A stretch of DNA of 64,000 bases, from the NCBI GenBank assembly GCA_026168455.1, contig CM047425.1, forward strand, positions 2,082,001 to 2,146,000, written 5' to 3'. Below, piece after piece: positions 36,760 to 48,124 of the stretch. The DNA is from Theocolax elegans (taxonomy: Eukaryota > Arthropoda > Insecta > Hymenoptera > Cerocephalidae). How positions within the stretch are numbered: the first letter of the stretch is position 1; each line of letters begins with the position of its first letter. The notes beneath the pieces are model-generated. The model did not search any database. It was not told the origin of the DNA and was given only the letters and a program-made list of their open reading frames with translations. A program made the translations under genes and the position numbers.

Positions 36760-37859
36760 GGGTATGTTCCGATATAGGAAACAGTAAGTAAATTTGGCAA
36801 CAGCGGTAATTTCAGTATTGTCATTGTATGTCCTGAAACTGTGAGTAAACGTCCTAAAACTGTCAGTGACGGTCTTTGACTACTGGTCTTTTGTTCCGCA
36901 CATCAAAACAAACAGTTTAACCTTTAGGGCCTTGGTCGCGGTTTTTTGTATTCCAAATCTTAATTTTTTAATATTATAATCATCATGAATAGTTCAATAA
37001 ATAAACGTCAAATAACTTTAGTCGATCCACAAACGAAGGAAAAATTCAAGGTTTTCATAAATGCTAAAGACGTAAAAAAAATAACCAATGGTAAGTACAT
37101 AATTTAACAATTTGTAGTTGTAAATGAAATCTTCTTCTAATATTGTATGTACATATGTATATTAGTATATACATGTACATACATATGTATGTATACACAC
37201 AATTGTATGTAGATCTACTTAATAGACAATTGTTTAGTTATACCCAAGTCAACTAATTTTTTTTGAATATATATGTAATTCATAACAAACTATGTTTTTT
37301 AATTATAGATCCAAGCTATCAACTAAAAATGATAAACGATTTGAAGAAAGTTAGGGATGAAACAAATCCTTTAAAAGTAGGGCAAACAAATAATTTTGTT
37401 GAACTGAAGTTAATGGATGAATCAGATAAAATTCACTGTTTGAAGGTTTCTGCTGCAGAACATGATCAAGCTTTAAAAGGTACAGTATTTGAAAGTATAT
37501 ATATTTTTAAACATATGATGTTACAAATAAATAAGTACACAAATTAATATATTTTTAATTACAGATTTATCATATGCTAGTAATTTATTAAATAAGCACT
37601 TATCGGGTTCGTCCAGTTCATCTAATGTCACACAACAGACTTCATCTGGTGCTAATAAAAATGTTTTTGATAAGTATACCGATAAAGTGTCAAATGCTGA
37701 AAGAGATGGAGTATATGAGTTGACGCTGATAGAACCTTCAACTATGGAAAGCTTTACTTTGTTTGTTGATCTGGAAACTTTCAACCGTGCACAGAACGGT
37801 AGATTTTTAAAATAATTATGCACACATTTATATATATTTTTTAATAAATGACAATTTTG
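36760..37859 (+). repeat. Left 1100-bp inverted arm
   Basis: Identical, as far as I compared it, to the inverse of 38480-39579. It contains the outer terminus, a 225-bp leader and exons 1-3. Two further matching blocks (ACAG, the intron-3 acceptor) follow after two mismatches, so the breakpoint lies at the intron 3/exon 4 border. Confidence 0.9.
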
Positions 37860-37930
37860 AAACAGTTCATCAAGTTCCTAAATTAAATAAATATCTTTTT
37901 ATAAATTATGATAAAATATGCATGTTTTAA
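36985..37930 (+). CDS. Shorter transposon gene sharing exons 1-3
   Basis: Exons 36985-37090, 37309-37479 and 37565-37798 duplicate exons 1-3 of the minus-strand gene. A fourth exon from 37866 (acceptor AACAG) stays in frame for 21 more codons to TAA at 37928-37930. The total is 576 nt, 191 residues plus stop. It lacks the Myb/SANT domain. Its stop overlaps the stop of the convergent gene (37927-37929). If expressed, it could act as a truncated partner or inhibitor, and both transcripts could form double-stranded RNA; this is inference. The private exon could also be chance. Confidence 0.5.
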
Positions 37931-39354
37931 AATAAAATAAATGCTAAAATTACTTCAAAATAGTTACATGTATTCTTATCATTTCCGCTTTGAGCGTTAT
38001 GATCTTTCACATTTTTGTATGTTCTCTTTAGGGAATCCATTTTTGAAGAACATTGACTGATACTGATGTTGTACCCTTTAGACATCATACTCTCTCTAAT
38101 TTTACTCCACAATTTTTTGCAAGTTATTTTACCTTCACTATAAGCAGCATCGTTATCTTTGTATAATTTAATTAAAAGAAGTGTCTCTGCTTCAGTCCAA
38201 ACATAACGACCAGTCTCTTAAAAATATATAACATTATATTATTTAATATAAATTAAATAATAGTATATTAATAATTTGTATACTTACGTTTACTACTACA
38301 TTCATCCTCTTCAATGTCATCGCTCTCATATGTTTCAATAAACTTTTGCAATGGATCAGTGCCTTGTTCATTAATATTATCAATTTTTTCAACGTGAGTT
38401 GATAAACAATTTAATCTTTGTGTATCTAAAGTCACCTTGTGATTCTCTAATAATTCTGTCGCAAACAGCATATCTGTAACAAAATTGTCATTTATTAAAA
38501 AATATATATAAATGTGTGCATAATTATTTTAAAAATCTACCGTTCTGTGCACGGTTGAAAGTTTCCAGATCAACAAACAAAGTAAAGCTTTCCATAGTTG
38601 AAGGTTCTATCAGCGTCAACTCATATACTCCATCTCTTTCAGCATTTGACACTTTATCGGTATACTTATCAAAAACATTTTTATTAGCACCAGATGAAGT
38701 CTGTTGTGTGACATTAGATGAACTGGACGAACCCGATAAGTGCTTATTTAATAAATTACTAGCATATGATAAATCTGTAATTAAAAATATATTAATTTGT
38801 GTACTTATTTATTTGTAACATCATATGTTTAAAAATATATATACTTTCAAATACTGTACCTTTTAAAGCTTGATCATGTTCTGCAGCAGAAACCTTCAAA
38901 CAGTGAATTTTATCTGATTCATCCATTAACTTCAGTTCAACAAAATTATTTGTTTGCCCTACTTTTAAAGGATTTGTTTCATCCCTAACTTTCTTCAAAT
39001 CGTTTATCATTTTTAGTTGATAGCTTGGATCTATAATTAAAAAACATAGTTTGTTATGAATTACATATATATTCAAAAAAAATTAGTTGACTTGGGTATA
39101 ACTAAACAATTGTCTATTAAGTAGATCTACATACAATTGTGTGTATACATACATATGTATGTACATGTATATACTAATATACATATGTACATACAATATT
39201 AGAAGAAGATTTCATTTACAACTACAAATTGTTAAATTATGTACTTACCATTGGTTATTTTTTTTACGTCTTTAGCATTTATGAAAACCTTGAATTTTTC
39301 CTTCGTTTGTGGATCGACTAAAGTTATTTGACGTTTATTTATTGAACTATTCAT
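37927..39354 (-). CDS. Transposon-encoded Myb/SANT-like DNA-binding protein, five exons
   Basis: Exons, read on the minus strand, are 39354-39249, 39030-38860, 38774-38541, 38473-38288 and 38216-37927. All introns are phase 1 with GT-AG ends. The sum is 987 nt, or 328 residues plus stop, with no internal stop. Exon 5 (residues 233-328) is a trihelix Myb/SANT-like domain: YVWTEAETLLLIKLYKDND, KLWSKI, GYNISISQC, LKRTYKNVKD and YFE are in the family's order. The N-terminal part has three diverged repeats ending exons 1-3 (TLVDPQTKEKF, LKLMDESDKIH, TLIEPSTMESF), and exons 2-4 start with a related block (DPSYQLKMIND, DLSYASNLLNK, DMLFATELLEN). The protein likely binds transposon ends in the nucleus. 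The last residues (VILAFILF) may be intron read-through after GAA|GTAATT, so the natural C-terminus may be lost. Confidence 0.75.
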
Positions 39355-39579
39355 GATGATTATAATATTAAAAAATTAAGATTTGGAATACAAAAAACCG
39401 CGACCAAGGCCCTAAAGGTTAAACTGTTTGTTTTGATGTGCGGAACAAAAGACCAGTAGTCAAAGACCGTCACTGACAGTTTTAGGACGTTTACTCACAG
39501 TTTCAGGACATACAATGACAATACTGAAATTACCGCTGTTGCCAAATTTACTTACTGTTTCCTATATCGGAACATACCC
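38480..39579 (-). repeat. Right 1100-bp inverted arm
   Basis: Inverse of 36760-37859. It carries the promoter side and exons 1-3 of the longer gene on the minus strand. Confidence 0.9.
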
Positions 39580-39582
39580 AAA

Positions 39583-41099
39583 ATAACCTATAATAACCTC
39601 AAATTACCAAATAATTATACCAGTCAATTTAAGGAAAGAAACACATACATCTCTAAGAAATCAACACGATTTTATATTTTTTAAATCCGTATACGGAGTT
39701 ATCTTAACTTATAAAATATCTATTCCTAACCTCGAAGGGTAAAAAATAAACAATTTCAAATATTTAAAATAAAATAAACCATATATAATATAGTGAAACC
39801 ATATCAATGCCTAAAATTAGTCAAATTTTTTACGTTATAAATTTCTTAACTATATTATAAAATTTATTTCACACACGCTTACTTAAAAAAAATCGTTTAC
39901 ACAATTTTTTCCGTGTATTATACAATGATATTCTGATCATACATAACCTATACATATACATAAACCAACTTATGTATTTTTAAACAAATAACTTCGTAAA
40001 AATATTTAATACCTCGGTACATAAAAAAAAAATCCTCTTATATATGGAAAGTAATCAAAATTTAACCTCCAAACGAGCGGAGAGTTGATAAAATCGGATT
40101 GACCAAAACCGTACACACCAAAAGTTAAATGTCATTTTTACGATTCCGTCGACTGTTATCGCAACGGTAATTAACAAAAACGAGGTACTATTACGAAAGA
40201 GTACAATGACCGTCACTTAAGAAACAATCCATCATTCTAATTATATATCTTAGAATGATAAAAACGTTCTTAAAAATTATCGCGTAGGTGGTTCGTATAT
40301 ATAACTATGTACAATAATAAGTTAAAGAAACGATTATTTTTTTTCTTTTTACTACAATTACCGGTGATAATTAGAACAGTAAAAAATTTCCGTGCTCAGT
40401 AAAAAATCAGAAAATGTATAAAAATTTCTTTTTTTAACCAAACTTAGTTTCTAAAGTTAAGGGCTAATAAATTATAACTTAACCTCAAAATTTTTAATTA
40501 TTAACCATTTATATTTAAATTCATGTATATATATATATTATTATTGAAATATTGTCTATATCTCGAAATTTTTGTACCGAATGCCCAAGTGAAATTTGAG
40601 GTTATAATTTACAGTATCTTATTCTAGCTTCAAACAATTTGAAAATAAACGTATCATATATGTTGTAATTAATTAGCAAAACTCTAATTTTTCGGTTAAT
40701 TTTCGCTGGGATATTGAGTGAATCGAAATAAAAAAGAAAACAAAAGAACATAACCTTAAAATAAAAAAAAAGGAGAAAGATAAATTCGGTTACGGGTTCG
40801 CGCAAACAAAACACGTAGAGTCGTGTCGTCTTGAATTACCTTCCACCTCTGTCTCCTGACGAATTGAGTCTGCAGCTGCGGGACTCGATTCTCGCATCTC
40901 GCCCACGGGTTCCCTCAAACTCTTCTTTTATTGGAGACCCTGTGTTACGTGTTTATGCACACACACACACGCAAACACACAAATACACACAGTCCTAACT
41001 CTTTTGCAGTCGAGCATAACTGCGAGTTAATGGACTTTTCATTTTATGGATTTTTATTTTTCGAACGAGAGAGTTGTTTAGATAGTCACACGAGATATT
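39583..41099. other. AT-rich spacer
   Basis: No gene is supported. AACCTCAAA words occur near 39597 and 40483, and GAGGTTATAA near 40600. (TA)n lies near 40527-40540. 40790-40930 is CpG-richer (TCGCGCAAAC; GGACTCGATTCTCGCATCTC). Confidence 0.45.
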
Positions 41100-41480
41100 T
41101 CGGGATCTATATCGATCGACCTGACAAATCGATATATAATCGTTTTTTTTAAAGATGTAACATATTTCGACAAATACTCGTATGTATAATAAGAATTCTT
41201 ATTTATTACAATTTCATTTGTACATTGTTACTGTAATGTGATTAAATTTCATAGATCTATCAATCGATTGGCAAAATCATTGGACAATCGCTTTTTTTTA
41301 TAAGAGTCGGTTTTAACCTTTATAATAAAAAATGTTGATAATCACAGTTTCGTTTGCATATATATATTTACTTCAATAATTTGCTTGATTATATCGAATA
41401 AGCATGTACATAAGATATATATTAATTGATCTATCGATCGATCGACAAAATCTTCTTTTTCGAACGTGCCATGTATCGTG
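41100..41480 (+). repeat. Tandem repeat with (ATCG)n cores, unit about 160 bp
   Basis: GATCTATATCGATCGACC (41104), GATCTATCAATCGATTGGC (41263) and GATCTATCGATCGATCGAC (41429) each precede ACAAATCG or AAAATC and a T-run, and each unit is followed by AATAATAATTTCATTTG-like sequence. It resembles, but is not the same as, the array at 31917. Confidence 0.6.
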
Positions 41481-42935
41481 TAGAGAAAAAATGAAGAAAA
41501 TGTTATTTATTATTACTATTTCATTTGTGTTAATTTAAGACTATTAAGAATTTTAAAAACTATTAAGATCGTACACAAGTATTTCGTAAATTTATCGATC
41601 AAACTATAGATCAATAAACAATTGACATTTTCAAAGACGACGTTATAAAAATCTTGTCAATTACTCTATCGCTTGCACTATTGCAATATTCTCTATCGAA
41701 TGTATATATTTGCCATATATACATTCAAACATTAAAAAACTCGAAAATCAATGGAAAACAAAACATCGGCGCGCGTAGCGCGCACAAATCCACTAGTATA
41801 TTTTAAATATAACCAATCACTTAAACAATTAAACTATATCGATACGATCATCGTCGATTTATTAAACAACAAAAAAAAGAATAACTCTCTCAACTACACA
41901 CGCATAGAAAATGCAACACTCTTGCTATACAAAACTCACATAAAACGGAGGAAAAAAAAAAGAAAAACGCATTTATCAACGAGTTGCAAAGGGTCCGTCA
42001 TGCAAAAGAAAATTCAAAAGGAGAAAAATAAATAAAGAAAACGTCGTCTATAATAATCCCGCGATGTGGGTATGTATATATATGTACATACGACGTACAC
42101 GAGATCTACACACACACACATCTATATAAAAATATCGAGCTCACTTTTCGGACGATTATCGAGCACCGATTCGTTCTTTCGTTAAATCCATACCGATAGG
42201 TATGTACATCCCTCTCTCTCTCTCTTTCTACCTATTGCACACGCACACGCACTGATGGAAAACAAATCGAGCGTGTCGTCGCGCTGACCTGACCTTATAT
42301 ACACACCTCTCTTCAATTTTTTCCACCGGTGCAACTAACTCCGTACCATTTATCCCAATGATGCAGAATAATCCACGTTTTTCCGTACATAAAACATCTT
42401 CTCTCGACCGATCTTACCTTTTTTTCGTATACTTATGTGTATACGTGTATTTTAAATGTCGCGCGTGTATGTGGGTGTATGCATCTACCATTGTGTGAGA
42501 ATCTATTGGTATGTGTGCGTGTCTGTATTTTTCTATTCGTGCGTGTGTGTGTAAGTTCGAAAGAGAGACCACACACAGGTTTTCGAGGGCGTCCGTAGGT
42601 GGTTGATGGCTCTCGTCACTTTTACTTTATATACACGCGCGCGCACACGTACGCTATTTCATTTTGTATGTCGTACAGGTTGTGAAACACGATTGAGAAT
42701 TTATTAATGACGGTTTAAGCGAATGAAACCCATATTTTTCGACTTCCGAAATTTTTTTTTTTTTATTAGTTATCTTTTTTAGATCTTAATTTTTAATGTT
42801 TTTCGACGATACGGTGTAAGTGAAGATCGTTTTGAACTCTTCTGAAATATGTTCACCTAAAAAAAGAATATGTCATAATTTTATTCTTACGTCAGTTTTG
42901 CAATATTGAATCGTATATATCCATCCATTTCCAAA
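41481..42935. other. Spacer with a CpG/CA-rich core near 42.1-42.65 kb
   Basis: The plus strand is A/C-rich up to about 42.3 kb and T/G-rich from 42.4 to 42.85 kb. A short (CT)n lies near 42211-42222. The lysine-rich frame at 41751-42035 has no domain and sits in A-rich sequence, so it is not called. Confidence 0.4.
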
Positions 42936-42939
42936 ACGA

Positions 42940-43220
42940 AAAATTCGCGTTAAAAATCATTAAGTTGATTAGAAAAAAAAATAAATTAACCATAAATTCC
43001 CGAAAATTTAAAAAAAAATCGATCAATTTGAATGTAACACAATCTTCTCTTAAAAAAGTAACCTAAAATTCCCGAAATTTTTCAAAAAAATCGATCATTT
43101 TGAATTGCACACATTCTTTTCATAAAAGATTAATCTAAAATACCCAAAAATGTTCGATAAAATCGATTAATTTAAAATCTTCTCGTCATAAATTAATCTA
43201 AATTAACTATTCGCGCTCGT
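42940..43220. repeat. Degenerate tandem repeat, unit about 80-90 bp
   Basis: AAATTCCCGAAAATTTAAAAAAAATCGATCA, in shortened and diverged forms, recurs near 42994, 43070 and 43140, with ACACAATCTTCTC-like spacers and TAATCTAAAAT. Confidence 0.55.
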
Positions 43221-44345
43221 AGTTTTCGTGAATATCAAACAAACTCATCGTAAAAATATGATCGTGTACATCGAAACTTACAACCTAAAAATTCGACCCA
43301 ATATTCCCATTCCAATATAAAATTAACACCTACTACACGCATAATTCAACTTTCTTCCTCTATCGAATTTCAAACACACGAAAACAAATCACCTTATAGA
43401 CAATACAAAGATGTATACACATTATAGCTTCAAAGAAAAAAAAATAAATTCACAAAAAACGAAGAAGGAAGAATGATAAATACTATATATATATGAAACA
43501 CCTGTCCCGTATAAATACATGCTAAAACGACCGAGAAATAAATCAAGACTCGCAAACCTCTTTATTAGAGGGATATATATAAAGTTGTCATTGTCTCTCA
43601 ATTTTTTTTGTCTCTCAATATATATATAACGAACACTGTGTTTAATTTTCAAAGAGTTTGAGAGAAAAGAAAAAGAAGAAAAACGCGTGTATTTAATTAT
43701 TATACAGCCGTTTAAAAAGTCGTAGAAGATAAAAAAACTATATACTCGACCGTTTAATGACTGACGAATACGATAAGGAAGTATATATACAGGTATAATG
43801 TATAAGAATATAAGAAAAAAAAGTTAAAAGGTCACGTTTGCGACACTTGGACAATTCAATAATGTGCGGTGGACATTAAAAAATGATCATCGTTTGACAC
43901 ATACCGGTGATAAAAACGATCTTACTTTTGTTATCTATCGTATATATGAGGAAATCCACGCGAAATCTTCCAAATCGCGTTCCCTAAAATTAAACAAATT
44001 TTTTTTTGAGGCACCTTTAGGATTTTACTCTTTTCTTCATCTATATGTTAACACGAAAAAAAGGTTTTTGGCGCACTTTTTTTAGTTTAAAATCGAAAAA
44101 TTGAAAAATCCATTTTTTTTAAAAGCTTGTATAGTCAACTTACACGATTAAAATAAAAAATTAATTTTCAAAAGAAATGATTTTCGAATGTTAAGAACAA
44201 CAAAAAATTAAACGTTCGCTACAGGTTATTTCAAAATAAAATTTATCGGGCTTTGCGAACCAATATGCTTTATTAAGCAAGGTTTTTACTCTTCGTCCAC
44301 TATGGTTGGTGGAAGTCCCAGAGTAAACCTTTGAAATTTATAAAA
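43221..44345. other. AT-rich spacer
   Basis: No gene is seen. (TA)n lies near 43484-43494, 43574-43580 and 43620-43628. The 73-codon frame at 43864 contains THTGDK, but a zinc finger is not supported: no cysteine pairs occur. Confidence 0.4.
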
Positions 44346-44348
44346 TTG

Positions 44349-44386
44349 GCGTTTCGACCACAGCACTCTAGCTTTTGTCTCCTCAG
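44349..44386 (-). repeat. Hammerhead-like motif of a Penelope-type retroelement
   Basis: The minus strand reads CTGAGGA (44386-44380), then GAC, a loop, GTC, and GAAACGCC (from 44355). The CTGAnGA and GAAAC core blocks are both intact. The pairing stem is only 3 bp (GAC/GTC), perhaps extended by AGC/GCT. Confidence 0.45.
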
Positions 44387-44617
44387 TAATTTCGAATGTT
44401 TTATTCTATTACACTAAAAGCAAAATTTATTTCGCTAAATATAATAATCCTATATTTTATTAATTAATATATTTTTTTTACTGAAATAATAATTATTAGT
44501 AAATAAAATATTTAATAGTTATAAGCTGTTTCGTGCATAAAACCAAATAATTTACAATACAACTTTTTGATTTATTTGCTACATATAATATTGTAATTAA
44601 GATTTGTCACTTATCCT

Positions 44618-44658
<41 letters not shown>

Positions 44659-45461
44659 TTTGTATTTTCATACGACGGATAAATTTTATAACACTTGCAG
44701 CGTGGGGAATATTATTTGAACTTAGAATATCAGGGTTTTTTTTGGCAAAAAAGTGTTTTCCATTTTGGTTCAAAAAATTAACTCTTTATAAACTGTCTTT
44801 CAATTTCAAATTACAATATATTTTCTATAGTAAAGAAATGTGAATTTAATAAATTGAGGAAAATTACAATATATATAGTTTATATTAATATTTATTCCCG
44901 GACTGAAACATGCTGCTTCCTTGCTTTAGCTTTTGTCAGTAATTAATCCCAGGGAAAATTCACGTTTTACTGCTCACCATTTGAATGGCCAGCTTATGCG
45001 ATAACAATGTATTTCTAAATTTCTAAACTGATACAATATTGTGAAATTTTTTGATATATATTTAATTTATTATCAATGCATTTAATCTTGTATTTGTAGG
45101 ATAAGGGTTAAATAAGTGTTCAAAGGGAAAAAAAAAAATTTACGGTGAATAAAATATCTGTACGGGGAATAAAGTGAATTTACGTGAAATAAAATGCAAT
45201 TTTCCTCCCTTCCCGTAGAGGTCAATAAAGTAGGCTTTTTCGACGATCAAGGCGAAAAAGTGTTTTACATCACACACGGGCGTAAAATTCATTTTTTTCT
45301 CGTAAAAGAACTAACTTGTCTTATCCCTCTCGCAAGATTCCATTGCACGCACACGCACACACACACACACACAGACACTCGATAAACATGATCATTCCGC
45401 AAAAATAGTAAATAAAAGAAAAAAGAAACATGTTAAACTTCTGTATATATATATATTATCT
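44387..45461. other. AT-rich spacer
   Basis: A long (TA)n is at about 44619-44653 and (CA)n at about 45351-45373. No gene is seen. Confidence 0.5.
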
Positions 45462-45514
45462 GTAGTCGATTTTACACTCGTTATATATATAATAACGAAT
45501 GTAAAATCGACTAC
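45462..45514. other. Long hairpin, 15-bp plus 6-bp stem
   Basis: GTAGTCGATTTTACA pairs with TGTAAAATCGACTAC; after one mismatch TCGTTA pairs with TAACGA around a TATATATAA loop. The 53-base palindrome is isolated in non-repeat sequence. It could be a small MITE, a cruciform or a hairpin RNA; it is shorter than typical animal microRNA precursors. Confidence 0.75.
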
Positions 45515-46265
45515 GGAGTGAAAAAACTACCCCCGTTTCCTTGGCACACGTACGCACAAACACATATATAAACGCCTACACCAGGCAGCTCTCCTACATC
45601 CAACTGAGCGCGAAAAACTCAATTATTTTCGTTCTCTCTCTCTCTCTTCTTTTTTTTTCGGGAAATCACGTAAAGACGTGATTAAGCATCACGCAAAGTT
45701 ATCCAGCTGCATATATATATATATAACAAACGGGGGAGTGGCGCAAGTTTAACCGAGCGAGCGAATTACCGAGAGAACGTCGAGGAATCCCCTATATATA
45801 TATATATATAGATCGAAAGAGCGGTGGTCAAGCTATAGCCACCCTAATTTCCAGTAAGGGGTGTAAGGAAAAGGTAACCGAGGAAACGTGAGAAATATAT
45901 CGAGGAAAAAGAGGGAGGAAAACGATTCGTTTCCGTGAGGTGTGTGTGTGTGTGTGTGTGTGCGAAGGAAATAAAGCACGTGGTGAATTTTTGTACACAC
46001 GGGCGATCTCCTCTGCAGCCTAGACGAAATTTTCTTTACGATATCACTTTATATGTATATGTATATATATACGCATCGTCTTCTTCATTTTACTTATGGT
46101 TATCCGTGTCTTCTGTATGTAAGTGTAACCTATGTGTGCCTCCACAATTTTATACGTGTATTATTCTTTTTTTTTCTTTTCTTTTCGGTCGGTTGGTTTG
46201 TTTTGGAATTGTATAATGTTATATACATGATGTATGATGAACAATTGTAATGTGCAACGTTTGTT
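45515..46265. other. CpG-rich core then G/T-rich sequence
   Basis: 45530-45930 has short (TA)n and (CT)n tracts and CpG-rich words (GAGCGAGCGAATTACCG). (TG)n lies at 45940-45962. No exon is supported. Confidence 0.4.
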
Positions 46266-46620
46266 AGGGACCGGATGATGGGTGTTCAGGTCCTGATTAG
46301 TTAAAGATGGTTGATGTGTATGCTAATATGAACATGGATATACATAAAAATCTTTTCAAATTATATAATTTTCGGAAGTTAGGATTGTAAGTAGAATTGA
46401 AAGTATATAGGGTCCGGATCAGGGCACCGGACGATGGGTCGTCAGGTCCTGATTTGATGATATCCTGATAAATATGTATACAGATTAGTCCGATCGTAAT
46501 GGGGTTTGTTTAACGAGTATTATACAACATATTGTAATAAACAGGGTCCGGATTTGAATACCGAAAAACCTTTCACTCGGGTTTCAATTTGCAGGTGATC
46601 AATATTCTGATCGGGATTTA
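46266..46620 (-). repeat. GGACCGGAT / CAGGTCCTGATT motif cluster, left group
   Basis: Occurrences are AGGGACCGGAT (46266), TTCAGGTCCTGATT (46285), AGGGTCCGGATCAGGGCACC (46409), GTCAGGTCCTGATTTG (46441) and AGGGTCCGGATTTG (46543). The first line of the motif is the inverse of CAAATCAGGACCTGAA. Spacing is about 120-140 bp, so this is probably a decayed tandem repeat. Confidence 0.6.
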
Positions 46621-48124
46621 AATTATATAACGTTATTCTGCATACAAATAAAAATATAATGAACATTTTATTAACGTTAAGAATATGACGATCCCACTAA
46701 AAAACGAAATCCATCGACAATAAAAAGAAAAAAAACTAAAATTTGAATCATACAAACACCGCGCGCCAATTTATCAGTAAACTATCAGGGACACTGAACG
46801 AGAGCAAAAGAAAATAAAAGAACAATAACGTTTATTTTATATATATAAGAAACAGACGTACAATATGATCGAACCAAAACTGAAAGGGAAACTCGTGGGT
46901 GGAGTCGTGGAGATATATCCACCAAAAATATCAGCACTTATTCATTATACCCCCTCTCCCCCCAAAAATATAAAAATTACGTTATTTAATAAATCATTAA
47001 AAAAATGACCAAATATATAAATGAAATTACAAATTTCGATCGAAAACCACATTTTTTGTAACAGTCCAATAACCCAATAATTATTGGTTACCCAATAACC
47101 CAATAATTAATATTAATAATAATTAGTTACTGGGAAATTAAAAACATCAGATTCTCCATTGAAATGTATATTTTTATTAAAAATTCGATGAAGAAACTGA
47201 TTTTTTTAATAACCCAATAACTCCAATAATTTAATAATTATTGTGAAATTAAAAAATTCAGTCTATCCATCAAAATTTTTGTGAAGATTATAACGATCAA
47301 GCCCCAGAATATTGACCATATTACCGTTCTCTAAAAAAACCACATAACCTCAGTATTTCGCGAAATCATTGAAAATATTGTTTTATCGTTTGTTTTAGAG
47401 AAACTCGAAAATCCGAGACGTAAAAGAAAATAGGTATACGTCACTCGTGTGCACGGGCATTCCTAATCCTAATCGAAAAAGGTCTACTCGAGGGGAGAGA
47501 GACCGTCCGTCAGTTACAGAATGAGAGTGGCGAGTCGCGACTTCCGATTGCGAGAAGGGAGAGCTCGACGATTTTTTAAACCGACCATTCAATTTACGTC
47601 CGATTCGATTGACAGCTCTTTTTCCATCTTTCGTACACGCACGCGTCCTTCAACGTTCACTAGTGCGCATTCTTCCATTTTTTTTTTCGTTGGCGTAACT
47701 TTAATTTTTTGTTACGAACGCAGTTGAGAATTTGGTGAATATAAAAATCGTGAATTTTTTTCAGGTTGATTGGACGATACGATCTTTTTTTTTAGATGTC
47801 GATTGTTGTGGATTGACTGGTGTATACGATTTTTTAGGTTGATTGTACGCGATATCGGTTTTTTTGTTTCTGAATTTTTTTGCGATTAACAGTTTTTAAT
47901 TTACAATGATTTTTCTGCATTTTTTATTAGAACAGCTGATTTTCAATTTACAATGTGGTTTTTATGAGTTTCTTAGAATACCTGATTTTTGTAAATTACA
48001 AATTTATGTGTTTTTACATTGTTTTTGTGTCACAGAAATGGAGATAACCACTTTTCGATTCAATTTTCCTCTATCATCTGATACAACTTCCATACCAAAA
48101 TTTGTCCAAAAAGACTTCTTACGA
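46621..48124. other. Spacer with a CpG-rich core near 47.4-47.7 kb
   Basis: AACCCAATAA words repeat at 47068-47110 and 47210-47225. A CpG-rich part at 47430-47660 contains CCTAATCCTAATCG. The plus strand is A-rich before it and T/G-rich after it. No exon is supported. Confidence 0.4.

Larger units (their letters stand above)
36760..39579. mobile_element. 2820-bp palindromic DNA transposon, PIF/Harbinger-like
   Basis: Ends are GGGTATGTTCCGATATAGG and its exact inverse. Coordinates pair as x and 76339-x, and the arms 36760-37859 and 38480-39579 appear identical wherever compared, including two pairs of identical reading frames. AAA flanks both ends (36757-36759 and 39580-39582). The element carries two convergent spliced genes, one with a Myb/SANT domain, but no DDE transposase. 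Harbinger elements encode a separate Myb/SANT protein and make 3-bp duplications (usually TWA), which supports but does not prove the class. The near-perfect palindrome implies recent formation. Confidence 0.85.

Noticed and set aside
41751..42035. Lysine-rich 94-codon frame
   Set aside because: Composition follows the A-rich strand; no domain or splice support.
43864..44085. THTGDK in a short frame, suggesting a C2H2 zinc finger linker
   Set aside because: No cysteine pairs occur and the linker alone is not evidence.
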